A DNA stretch of 28,295 nt from a virus: positions 1 through 28,295 of IMG/VR virus record IMGVR_UViG_3300008110_004821, one strand, 5' to 3'. Numbering within the stretch: position 1 is the stretch's first letter; every line of letters starts with the position of its first letter. The position numbers and the translations under genes are program-made. Of the stretch, positions 24,736 through 28,295 are shown one piece after another. The notes beneath the pieces are model-generated. The model was given only the letters and a program-made list of their open reading frames with translations, was not told where the DNA came from and did no database searches.

Positions 24736-24764
24736 TTGACAATAAATGGATAAAGAGATAGAAT
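24736..24764 (+). promoter_or_regulatory. Sigma70-type promoter P3
   Basis: TTGACA (24736-24741), a 17-bp spacer and TAGAAT (24759-24764) lie just after the terminator. The predicted start near 24771 falls inside the small open frame 24746-24907, so this promoter would make an RNA running into the structured region rather than that frame's message. Confidence 0.6.
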
Positions 24765-24907
24765 ACAAAACTTCTGAAGCAAAGCGTGATTGGTTTAGCA
24801 CTCATGTTCTGACAAAGGAGCAAGTGGCACAGTTGATACAAAACAAAATCGACCGTGCTAGAATCTATCAGCTAAGAGCAGAACACAAGTATTTGCTTGA
24901 AGATTGA
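24746..24907 (+). CDS. Possible 53-residue protein, overlapping the structured RNA
   Basis: A 53-codon frame (MDKEIEYKTSEAKRDWF...) with a protein-like, charged helical composition (LTKEQVAQLI, then KIDRARIYQLRAEHKYLLE). The nearest ribosome-binding-like AAGGA is about 13 nt upstream, rather far. Against it: the -35/-10 of P3 lie across its start, and its DNA forms two good RNA helices, TTTAGCAC/GTGCTAGA and TCTATCA/TGATAGA, the latter pairing with bases at and past the stop. It may be a real small gene, a dual-use sequence, or simply the 5' part of a non-coding RNA. Confidence 0.4.
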   Translation: MDKEIEYKTSEAKRDWFSTHVLTKEQVAQLIQNKIDRARIYQLRAEHKYLLED

Positions 24908-25190
24908 TAGAAAGCGTGAATAGGCAACGAGAGCCGGAATACAGCGTAAAGTGTATCGAATGGGCGGACAGTAGGATGAAATCTATGGCGATAACATAGA
25001 GACTAAAATCACTGGGTAGGGTATCAACCCTATCATGTCGTGTAGAAATACACGGCATTCTAAAACATACTAACGGGGTAACCTAGTCGTAGCGGCGTCA
25101 ACTCAGAGTAAGCAAGCGACAAGATTCTTGAAAAGTAGGTGGTATAACGGGGTCTAGTGTGTTTTAGAATGCTTACTAAAGATGAACATA
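24771..25190 (+). ncRNA. Large structured RNA upstream of the tRNA cluster
   Basis: A region of about 420 nt rich in nested helices: TTTAGCAC/GTGCTAGA (24794/24855), TCTATCA/TGATAGA (24864/24905), ATACA/TGTAT (24939/24952), TCTATG/CATAGA (24982/24995), TAGGGT-atca-ACCCTA (25017-25032), CGTGTA-GAAA-TACACG with a GNRA tetraloop (25039-25054), and directly abutting it an 18-bp helix with one G-U (25055-25072 with 25155-25172). That helix encloses ACCTA/TAGGT, GTCG/CGAC and CAAG/CTTG. No protein frame explains 24908-25168. Size, GNRA loop, phage context and position before tRNAs recall the GOLLD and ROOL large-RNA classes, but I cannot match a consensus. P3 is the probable promoter; the 3' end is uncertain. 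Confidence 0.6.
25169..25188 (+). repeat. 20-bp direct repeat, left copy
   Basis: ATGCTTACTAAAGATGAACA matches the copy at 25757-25776 at 19 of 20 positions, and both are followed by CCC-rich sequence with CTGAC. The two copies bracket the minus-strand gene 25203-25739. The first four bases are also the end of the 18-bp RNA helix. Confidence 0.85.
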
Positions 25191-25202
25191 CCCCTGACAA
25201 GG

Positions 25203-25739
25203 TTAAGTTGTAATACTATTAAACAAATGCAATGCTTCATGCATTGTTACGTGCTTTTTAGTTTGACGATGGAACAATGCCATAGATATACATCTACGTG
25301 TTCCATAGTGATTAATCACATTATGAGGTATCCCTGTTTGAACTAGACTAGGACATCCCACTTTTTGTGAGTGTATCAGTTCTACTTCATTTGGTTTATA
25401 ATGAACATAAGTTCTATCAATTTTATCAGTACTAGATGGTCTGGTAATATTTGATGAATACCAATTCATTGTATGGTTATCTCCGTATACCCAATTAATT
25501 TTAACTATGTCAGATAATGATGTACCGTCAAGGTGAATCGGATGAACACATGATCCTTCTGAATAAAATGTAGCCGCATTAGGAAAATCTAACCCTAAAT
25601 GTAACAAAAAAGTTATTAATTTTGTATTGATGTGCGTTAAAGAAATAGTATTCCAGTAATCTTTGGAAAGGTCATTTATATCAATATCAGCCCGTAAGGG
25701 TGATATATCTAAATTTAAATTAATACAATATGGATTCAT
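25203..25739 (-). CDS. 2OG-Fe(II) oxygenase-like protein
   Basis: The only clear minus-strand gene in the window (178 aa). It has H69-x-D71 (PIHLDG), H139 (GIPHNVINH) and R148/R149 followed by ISMALFH, the pattern of a cupin-fold Fe(II)/2-oxoglutarate oxygenase; INWVYGDNHTMNWY (81-94) fits a jelly-roll strand pair. A TATAAATA lies 4 nt upstream of its ATG and there is no ribosome-binding site. It is bracketed by a 20-bp direct repeat, so it looks like an inserted cassette between the structured RNA and the tRNAs. The substrate is unknown. Confidence 0.7.
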   Translation of the reverse strand: MNPYCINLNLDISPLRADIDINDLSKDYWNTISLTHINTKLITFLLHLGLDFPNAATFYSEGSCVHPIHLDGTSLSDIVKINWVYGDNHTMNWYSSNITRPSSTDKIDRTYVHYKPNEVELIHSQKVGCPSLVQTGIPHNVINHYGTRRCISMALFHRQTKKHVTMHEALHLFNSITT

Positions 25740-25743
25740 TTTG

Positions 25744-25751
25744 TATTTATA
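25744..25751 (-). promoter_or_regulatory. T4-like late promoter motif (TATAAATA), minus strand
   Basis: An exact TATAAATA on the minus strand, 4 nt before the ATG of the oxygenase-like gene. Initiation at the usual distance would give a leaderless message. Confidence 0.5.
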
Positions 25752-25756
25752 TAGTT

Positions 25757-25776
25757 ATGCTTACTACAGATGAACA
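25757..25776 (+). repeat. 20-bp direct repeat, right copy
   Basis: ATGCTTACTACAGATGAACA, 19/20 identical to 25169-25188. In this copy the changed base (C for A) completes the 7-bp helix ACTACAG/CTGTAGT, so this may be the ancestral, intact version of the structure. Confidence 0.85.
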
Positions 25777-25820
25777 GTACATATCCCTCTGACGGGTATG
25801 CTGTAGTGACAGTTTTTTAT
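25763..25820 (+). terminator. Long hairpin with T-tract before the tRNA cluster
   Basis: Stem ACTACAG/CTGTAGT (25763-25769 with 25801-25807) continues into CATATCCC/GGGTATG (25780-25787 with 25794-25800, one bulged T). After GACAG comes TTTTTTATT; alternatively the small hairpin CTGT-AGTG-ACAG abuts the T-tract. It could be the 3' end of the structured RNA upstream or a terminator just before tRNA-Asn. The 5-nt gap makes a classical terminator uncertain. Confidence 0.45.
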
Positions 25821-25896
25821 TCCCCAGTAGCACAGCGGTAGTTGCACTTGACTGTTAATCAAGGTGTCGGTAGTTCGATCCTACCCTGGGGAGCCA
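25821..25896 (+). tRNA. tRNA-Asn(GTT)
   Basis: Complete cloverleaf with acceptor TCCCCAG/CTGGGGA, anticodon loop CTGTTAA (anticodon GTT), T-arm TTCGATC and encoded GCCA end. It is the first tRNA of the cluster. Confidence 0.95.
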
Positions 25897-25904
25897 AATT
25901 TAAT

Positions 25905-25979
25905 GGTGCGTTCATATAATGGTCATTATCTCGGATTGTCTATCCGAAGACGGGAGTTCGATTCTCCCACGCATCGCCA
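25905..25979 (+). tRNA. tRNA-Asp(GTC)
   Basis: Acceptor GGTGCGT/ACGCATC, anticodon stem TCGGA/TCCGA with loop TTGTCTA (anticodon GTC), T-loop TTCGATT and encoded GCCA. It has the G73 expected of tRNA-Asp. Confidence 0.94.
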
Positions 25980-25988
25980 GTATTATGT

Positions 25989-26064
25989 TGGGGTATAGTG
26001 TAATGGCTTATCACACTGGTCTTTGAAATCAGTAATCTTGGTTCGATTCCAAGTACCCCTACCA
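25989..26064 (+). tRNA. tRNA-Gln(TTG)
   Basis: Starts TGGGGTA and ends TACCCCT-ACCA, closely resembling the bacterial tRNA-Gln acceptor (with a T1-T72 mismatch instead of U1-A72). The anticodon loop is CTTTGAA (TTG). Confidence 0.92.
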
Positions 26065-26071
26065 AGTTTAT

Positions 26072-26147
26072 CTCTGTAAAGCGTTATCAGGCAGCGTACT
26101 CGGTTTGGGGCCGAGTGGTCTAGGTTCGAATCCTAGTACGGAGACCA
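26072..26147 (+). tRNA. tRNA-Pro(TGG)
   Basis: Acceptor CTCTGTA/TACGGAG, anticodon stem CTCGG/CCGAG with loop TTTGGGG (anticodon TGG), T-loop TTCGAAT and encoded ACCA. Confidence 0.93.
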
Positions 26148-26155
26148 AACAATAT

Positions 26156-26230
26156 GGGGGCAGTAGCGGGCTACGGGGATTCCTTGCAAGAATCTTGTCT
26201 AGAAGGGTTCAACTCCCTCGGTCTCCACCA
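26156..26230 (+). tRNA. tRNA-Ala(TGC)
   Basis: Starts GGGGGCA and ends TCTCC-ACCA, with anticodon stem GATTC/GAATC and loop CTTGCAA (TGC). The G3-U70 pair, the identity element for alanyl-tRNA synthetase, is present. The base of the acceptor and T stems has mismatches, so it is somewhat degenerate. Confidence 0.85.
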
Positions 26231-26235
26231 GATTT

Positions 26236-26290
26236 AGGATGCTAACAGCAAAGTTAAAAACTTTTCTTTTGGTGAAAACAAACGCATCCT
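26236..26290 (+). ncRNA. Three-arm tRNA-like small RNA, copy 1
   Basis: A 55-nt unit between tRNA-Ala and tRNA-Glu. Stem AGGATGC/GCATCCT (7 bp) closes a TAAC-agcaaa-GTTA hairpin and a TTTTC-ttttggt-GAAAA hairpin with a 7-nt loop. There is no T-arm and no CCA. It matches the unit at 28116 in sequence (AGGATGYTAACAGCAAA and RCATCCTGTTTTAT), with the closing base pair changed C-G to T-A, a compensatory change. T4 also encodes two non-tRNA RNAs in its tRNA cluster, a possible analogue. Function unknown. Confidence 0.65.
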
Positions 26291-26300
26291 GTTTTATTAT

Positions 26301-26375
26301 ACTCAGTTCGTCTATCGGTAAGGACGACAGCCTTTCAAGTTGTAAAGACGGGTTCGATTCCCGTACTGAGTACCA
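26301..26375 (+). tRNA. tRNA-Glu(TTC)
   Basis: Perfect acceptor ACTCAGT/ACTGAGT, anticodon stem ACAGC/GTTGT with loop CTTTCAA (TTC), T-arm ACGGG-TTCGATT-CCCGT and encoded ACCA. Confidence 0.94.
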
Positions 26376-26385
26376 AACAATTTAT

Positions 26386-26463
26386 GTCCGCGTAGCTCAG
26401 TTGGATTAGAGCACTTGTCTACGAAACAAGGGGTCGGAGGTTCGAATCCTTTCGCGGGCACCA
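26386..26463 (+). tRNA. tRNA-Arg(ACG)
   Basis: Acceptor GTCCGCG/CGCGGGC, a canonical D-arm (AGCTCAGTTGGA), anticodon loop CTACGAA (ACG) and encoded ACCA. A34 would need host TadA to become inosine. It is the most host-like tRNA in the cluster. Confidence 0.95.
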
Positions 26464-26473
26464 TATCATCGGA

Positions 26474-26480
26474 TTAAATA
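26474..26480 (+). promoter_or_regulatory. Late-promoter-like motif (TTAAATA)
   Basis: TTAAATA lies 5 nt before the ATG at 26486, with no ribosome-binding site, repeating the leaderless spacing seen before the desaturase. Confidence 0.35.
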
Positions 26481-26485
26481 GTATA

Positions 26486-27196
26486 ATGACATATACTAGA
26501 CTTTTACCTAAAATTATGCAATCTGATTTTTTAAATCAAGATGAAATTAATGACATAAAAAATAAAGTTTTTGATTTGAAATCATCATGGGAAGCTAGAG
26601 CACTTGATACTCCTGATGTACAACCCCAAAGACCGTTTATTATGAAAACAAGAATGTTGTCTAATGGTATGTACTCTAGAGATTATGCCTCATATGTAAA
26701 AGGTGTAGAAAAGATTAAACCTATAATGAGTAAATCTTTTCAAATATACTATGATAAAATTAGATTTTGGTTAGAAGAATATTATAAAAAACCAGTTAGT
26801 TTTTTGGATGGTACTAACTACCCCGGGTTTCATATTTTTTCATTAAGTGAAGAACAAAAATTAGGTAGAGTTACTAAATTTAATTTTCATAAAGACAAAT
26901 TTGGATATCTTAACAAATTCATAATACCCGGTGACATAGTATCAATAATCATACCCATTACTATACCTAAAATAGGCGGTTCATTGCTATACACTGCGGA
27001 AAGCACATTGCCTTCACCGGTAGAAATTGCTACAGGTAAGTACACCAGATTTGAGTATCAAGTTGGTATGATGGCTGCCTGGGGAGGAGACGTATTTCAT
27101 TCAATTGAACCTATGTACCTTGTACAAGGTGAATGTAGGATTACGCTTCAGATGCATTTGAATATTACTGACAATGGCATACACATTTTTTGGTGA
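26486..27196 (+). CDS. 2OG-Fe(II) oxygenase-like protein inside the tRNA cluster
   Basis: The 236-residue protein has H135-x-D137 (FNFHKDKF), H205 (VFHSIEP) and R218 (CRITLQMHL), with strands VSIIIPI and GGSLLYT between, the pattern of a prolyl-hydroxylase-like Fe(II)/2-oxoglutarate oxygenase. It lies between tRNA-Arg and a new promoter that restarts the tRNA cluster, so it appears to be an insertion. It has a TTAAATA motif 5 nt before the ATG and lacks a ribosome-binding site. It is the fourth oxygenase-like protein in the window; the substrate is unknown. Confidence 0.7.
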   Translation: MTYTRLLPKIMQSDFLNQDEINDIKNKVFDLKSSWEARALDTPDVQPQRPFIMKTRMLSNGMYSRDYASYVKGVEKIKPIMSKSFQIYYDKIRFWLEEYYKKPVSFLDGTNYPGFHIFSLSEEQKLGRVTKFNFHKDKFGYLNKFIIPGDIVSIIIPITIPKIGGSLLYTAESTLPSPVEIATGKYTRFEYQVGMMAAWGGDVFHSIEPMYLVQGECRITLQMHLNITDNGIHIFW

Positions 27197-27206
27197 TGAG
27201 AGAAAT

Positions 27207-27235
27207 TTGACAATAATTCAATTGTCTGATACAAT
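27207..27235 (+). promoter_or_regulatory. Sigma70-type promoter P4 for the second tRNA block
   Basis: TTGACA (27207-27212), a 17-bp spacer and TACAAT (27230-27235). The spacer shares AATTCAATT-n-TCTG with P2. Predicted initiation near 27242 gives a leader starting just before a strong ribosome-binding site. Confidence 0.8.
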
Positions 27236-27257
27236 ACATTTTTTAAAGGAGAACGAC

Positions 27258-27281
27258 ATGAAACGTTCAGGTAAACGATAG
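27258..27281 (+). CDS. Seven-residue leader peptide (MKRSGKR)
   Basis: A seven-codon frame encoding MKRSGKR follows an excellent ribosome-binding site (AAAGGAGA, 6-7 nt spacing) at the start of the P4 transcript. Four of six residues after Met are Lys or Arg, and the next genes are two tRNA-Lys. It could be an attenuation-type leader peptide sensing charged tRNA, or fortuitous. Confidence 0.4.
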   Translation: MKRSGKR

Positions 27282-27299
27282 TGTCATTCTTGACCCCCG

Positions 27300-27346
27300 T
27301 ATGGTCAGGGATGGCACGTAAAAGAAAATTTCTTACGATCCATCCC
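27300..27346 (+). promoter_or_regulatory. Leader hairpin overlapping the 5' end of tRNA-Lys(CTT)
   Basis: GGGATGG (27308-27314) pairs with CCATCCC (27340-27346), whose last four bases are the first acceptor bases of tRNA-Lys(CTT), with GTAA/TTAC inside. TATGGTC (27300-27306) also pairs with GACCATA (27414-27420) at the tRNA 3' end. The leader can thus fold in competition with, or around, the tRNA, which may affect processing. Confidence 0.4.
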
Positions 27347-27418
27347 TTCGAGATGTTACGGTAGCATACCGGACTCTTAATCCGAGAAGACTCAGTTCAA
27401 TTCTGAGCGGAGGGACCA
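27343..27418 (+). tRNA. tRNA-Lys(CTT)
   Basis: Acceptor TCCCTTC/GGAGGGA, anticodon loop CTCTTAA (CTT), T-arm CTCAG-TTCAATT-CTGAG and encoded CCA. It is the first tRNA of the P4 transcript. Confidence 0.9.
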
Positions 27419-27421
27419 TAT

Positions 27422-27496
27422 GGGGGTATAACTTAACGGCTAAAGTATCTGGCTTTTAACCAGGTAATCAGAGTTCGATTCTCTGTGCCCCTACCA
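27422..27496 (+). tRNA. tRNA-Lys(TTT)
   Basis: Acceptor GGGGGTA/TGCCCCT, anticodon stem CTGG/CCAG with loop CTTTTAA (TTT), T-arm CAGAG-TTCGATT-CTCTG and encoded ACCA. It is separated by only TAT from the CCA of tRNA-Lys(CTT). Confidence 0.94.
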
Positions 27497-27501
27497 TATG
27501 C

Positions 27502-27570
27502 AAACACATTATCTAACCTGAAGTGCGGTCACAGGACATCGTAAGGTGTGGTAGCCGTGTTAGTGTGTTT
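27502..27570 (+). ncRNA. tRNA-sized hairpin RNA, unit X
   Basis: A 69-nt unit: outer stem AAACACA/TGTGTTT (7 bp), TTAT bulge on the 5' side, then CTAAC/GTTAG contiguous on the 3' side, enclosing about 40 nt with CGG/CCG and CAC/GTG pairs and a GTAAGG motif. There is no T-loop and no CCA. The flanks CTACCATATG/CATATGGTAG can lengthen the stem. Confidence 0.5.
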
Positions 27571-27572
27571 AC

Positions 27573-27650
27573 ATATGGTAGTTTAACTCCGTGGTTAACT
27601 CCACCAGACCGACGCCGCTTCGTGCGGGTTGAAGTAAGGAGCTACCATAT
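27573..27650 (+). ncRNA. tRNA-sized hairpin RNA, unit Y
   Basis: A 78-nt unit: ATATGGTAG/CTACCATAT (9 bp), 5'-side bulge TTTAA, then CTCC/GGAG contiguous on the 3' side, as in unit X. Inside are GTGG-ttaact-CCAC and CGAC-g-CCGC-ttcgt-GCGG-GTTG hairpins. It contains GTAAGG. It is not a tRNA: there is no T-loop and the acceptor register does not fit the CCA. Confidence 0.55.
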
Positions 27651-27652
27651 AC

Positions 27653-27728
27653 GAACACATTCACAGATCCGCCCGAGTAGTAAGGGAGATAGCGACTAAC
27701 CGTTGAAGGACTGTTTAAGAGTGTGTTC
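27653..27728 (+). ncRNA. tRNA-sized hairpin RNA, unit Z
   Basis: A 76-nt unit: GAACACA/TGTGTTC (7 bp), then ACAG/CTGT, with inner CCC/GGG, CGC/GCG and CGAC-taacc-GTTG possibilities and a GTAAGG motif. Its left flank CTACCATAT-n-C and stem resemble those of unit X (GAACACATT versus AAACACATT), so X and Z are probably related copies. Confidence 0.5.
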
Positions 27729-27752
27729 CTATATGGTATCAATAAATACTTG

Positions 27753-27935
27753 ATGGAAATTCAATCTATACAACGAATATCAGACTATGTGCGTAATGAC
27801 ATTGTAGTCCGTCAGTATTCTCAAATATTAGATCCAAAATCACTCAAGACCTACTATGAATGTGTGACATACACATATCAAGGTACACTTGACTCTTATA
27901 AAGATAAGGGTCAGCAAGTTGATACAAAAAGTTAA
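27753..27935 (+). CDS. Small hypothetical protein between RNA genes
   Basis: A 60-residue frame (starting MEIQSIQRISDYVRND) ending 2 nt before tRNA-Ser. A GTG at 27723 would extend it 10 codons but lies in the stem of unit Z, so the ATG is preferred. An ATAAATA motif (27742-27748) precedes it by 4 nt and there is no ribosome-binding site. The product is polar and probably helical, with no recognised motif. Confidence 0.45.
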   Translation: MEIQSIQRISDYVRNDIVVRQYSQILDPKSLKTYYECVTYTYQGTLDSYKDKGQQVDTKS

Positions 27936-27937
27936 AT

Positions 27938-28025
27938 GGAAATGTGGCCGAGTGGTCTATGGCAACAGTCTTGAAAACTGTCGGCTCGAAAGGGTCCGTG
28001 AGTTCGAATCTCACCGTTTCCGCCA
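27938..28025 (+). tRNA. tRNA-Ser(TGA)
   Basis: 88 nt with the long variable arm of class II tRNAs, acceptor GGAAATG/CGTTTCC, anticodon loop CTTGAAA (TGA), T-arm GTGAG-TTCGAAT-CTCAC and encoded GCCA. Confidence 0.95.
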
Positions 28026-28032
28026 ACACAAT

Positions 28033-28110
28033 GCCCTTGTGGACAAATTGGAAAAGTCGCTTCTCTCAAAAGGAAGAGTTTTCTCGGTTCGACTCCGAGC
28101 AAGGGTACCA
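28033..28110 (+). tRNA. tRNA-Leu(CAA), short variable arm
   Basis: Acceptor GCCCTTG/CAAGGGT with the Leu-like ends GCCC...GGGTACCA, anticodon stem CTTCT/GGAAG with loop CTCAAAA (CAA), T-arm CTCGG-TTCGACT-CCGAG. Only about 6 nt (AGTTTT) separate the anticodon and T stems, whereas bacterial tRNA-Leu normally has a long variable arm. Confidence 0.85.
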
Positions 28111-28115
28111 GTTTT

Positions 28116-28175
28116 AGGATGTTAACAGCAAATTTATACACTCAACTTTTAATTGAAAACGTAAAAATACATCCT
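28116..28175 (+). ncRNA. Three-arm tRNA-like small RNA, copy 2
   Basis: A 60-nt unit between tRNA-Leu and tRNA-His, homologous to 26236-26290. Stem AGGATGT/ACATCCT (7 bp), TAA-cagcaaat-TTA arm, and TCAA-cttttaa-TTGA arm whose 7-nt loop equals the anticodon loop of tRNA-Lys(TTT) in this cluster. It is followed by GTTTTAT as in copy 1. No T-arm, no CCA. Confidence 0.65.
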
Positions 28176-28184
28176 GTTTTATAT

Positions 28185-28259
28185 GGTGGCTATAGTGTAG
28201 TGGAAGCACCCGAGTCTGTGAAACTCGTAGTACGGGATCGATACCCGTTAGTTACCCCA
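28185..28259 (+). tRNA. tRNA-His(GTG)
   Basis: Acceptor GTGGCTA/TAGTTAC with the extra G(-1) opposite C73 that marks tRNA-His, anticodon loop CTGTGAA (GTG), T-arm ACGGG-ATCGATA-CCCGT (A instead of T at position 54) and encoded CCA. Confidence 0.93.
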
Positions 28260-28264
28260 ATCAT

Positions 28265-28295
28265 GGTGATATAGCACAGCGGTAGTGCATCTCCT
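28265..28295 (+). tRNA. Truncated tRNA at the window edge (isotype not visible)
   Basis: GGTGATA followed by a D-arm (GCACAGCGGTAGTGC) and the start of an anticodon stem (CTCCT) at the usual distance. The sequence stops before the anticodon. Confidence 0.75.

Noticed and set aside
24908-25200. Group I intron
   Set aside because: CTAACGGGGTAACCT recalls T4 intron core sequence, but no interrupted exon, no P7-type pairing and no homing endonuclease were seen.
26236-26290. Small peptides starting at the ATG of the tRNA-like units (MLTAKL / MLTANL)
   Set aside because: The two frames diverge after a few residues and run into tRNAs, whereas the 7-bp stem covaries; an RNA explanation fits better.
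27573-27650. Unit Y as an ordinary tRNA ending in CTACCA
   Set aside because: No T-loop, no cloverleaf, and the bases before CCA do not pair with the 5' end in acceptor register.
27889-28141. Protein frames on both strands across 27.9-28.1 kb
   Set aside because: They run across tRNA-Ser and tRNA-Leu and are by-products of those genes.
1-28295. CRISPR arrays, insertion sequences, integrase or attachment sites
   Set aside because: No regularly spaced repeats, transposase or recombinase motifs were seen; the only bracketing repeats are those around the minus-strand gene.

Overview
The window is a piece of a lytic, T4-like (myovirus-type) bacteriophage genome. It carries class Ia ribonucleotide reductase (nrdA, nrdB) with a glutaredoxin, a PAAR spike-tip protein, two large virion-type proteins, a SleB-type wall hydrolase, short intergenic motifs resembling T4 late promoters (TATAAATA), and a tRNA cluster running off the right edge. 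The DNA is AT-rich and genes are packed with ATGA or TAATG overlaps. The host is probably a betaproteobacterium, perhaps freshwater. This is inferred from an IscU very close to proteobacterial IscU and from two Bug/TctC-type periplasmic binding proteins, a family greatly expanded in Burkholderiales. No integrase, insertion sequence or CRISPR array was seen.

Layout. 1-4.6 kb: nucleotide reduction (nrdA, an SGNH-hydrolase-like gene between the subunits, nrdB, glutaredoxin). 4.6-8.8 kb: an Sm-like small protein, PAAR tip and two structural proteins. 8.8-11.8 kb: SleB hydrolase, a DUF2452-type protein, conserved phage proteins and iscU. 11.8-13.9 kb: host-derived metabolic genes, namely a TctC-type binding protein and an AhpC/AhpD peroxidase pair. 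13.9-24.2 kb: a long same-strand run with four PP-loop (SGG-x-DS) ATP-pyrophosphatase-like proteins, a radical SAM protein, two GNAT domains (one fused to a PP-loop domain), a fatty-acid desaturase, two HxD...H...R oxygenase-like proteins, a sulfotransferase and a second TctC-type protein. It resembles a small biosynthetic or modification operon whose product I cannot name.

24.2-28.3 kb: an RNA-rich region. It has strong sigma70-type promoters (TTGACA, 17-bp spacer), a terminator with a competing antiterminator pairing, and about 300-400 nt of highly structured RNA built around an 18-bp helix. A minus-strand oxygenase-like gene follows, lying between two nearly identical 20-bp repeats. Then come 12 complete tRNAs (Asn, Asp, Gln, Pro, Ala, Glu, Arg, Lys-CTT, Lys-TTT, Ser, Leu, His) and one truncated tRNA. 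Among the tRNAs are non-tRNA units: two copies of a 55-60 nt three-arm RNA whose closing stem covaries, and three tandem tRNA-sized hairpin RNAs separated by ATATG linkers. A fourth oxygenase-like gene interrupts the tRNA cluster.

Functional picture: the left part supplies dNTPs and virion parts. The middle supplies redox defence (AhpC/AhpD), Fe-S assembly (IscU, possibly for Fe-S enzymes such as the radical SAM protein) and an uncharacterised modification pathway. The right part supplies tRNAs and unidentified structured RNAs. All function calls come from motif reading; no database search was run.
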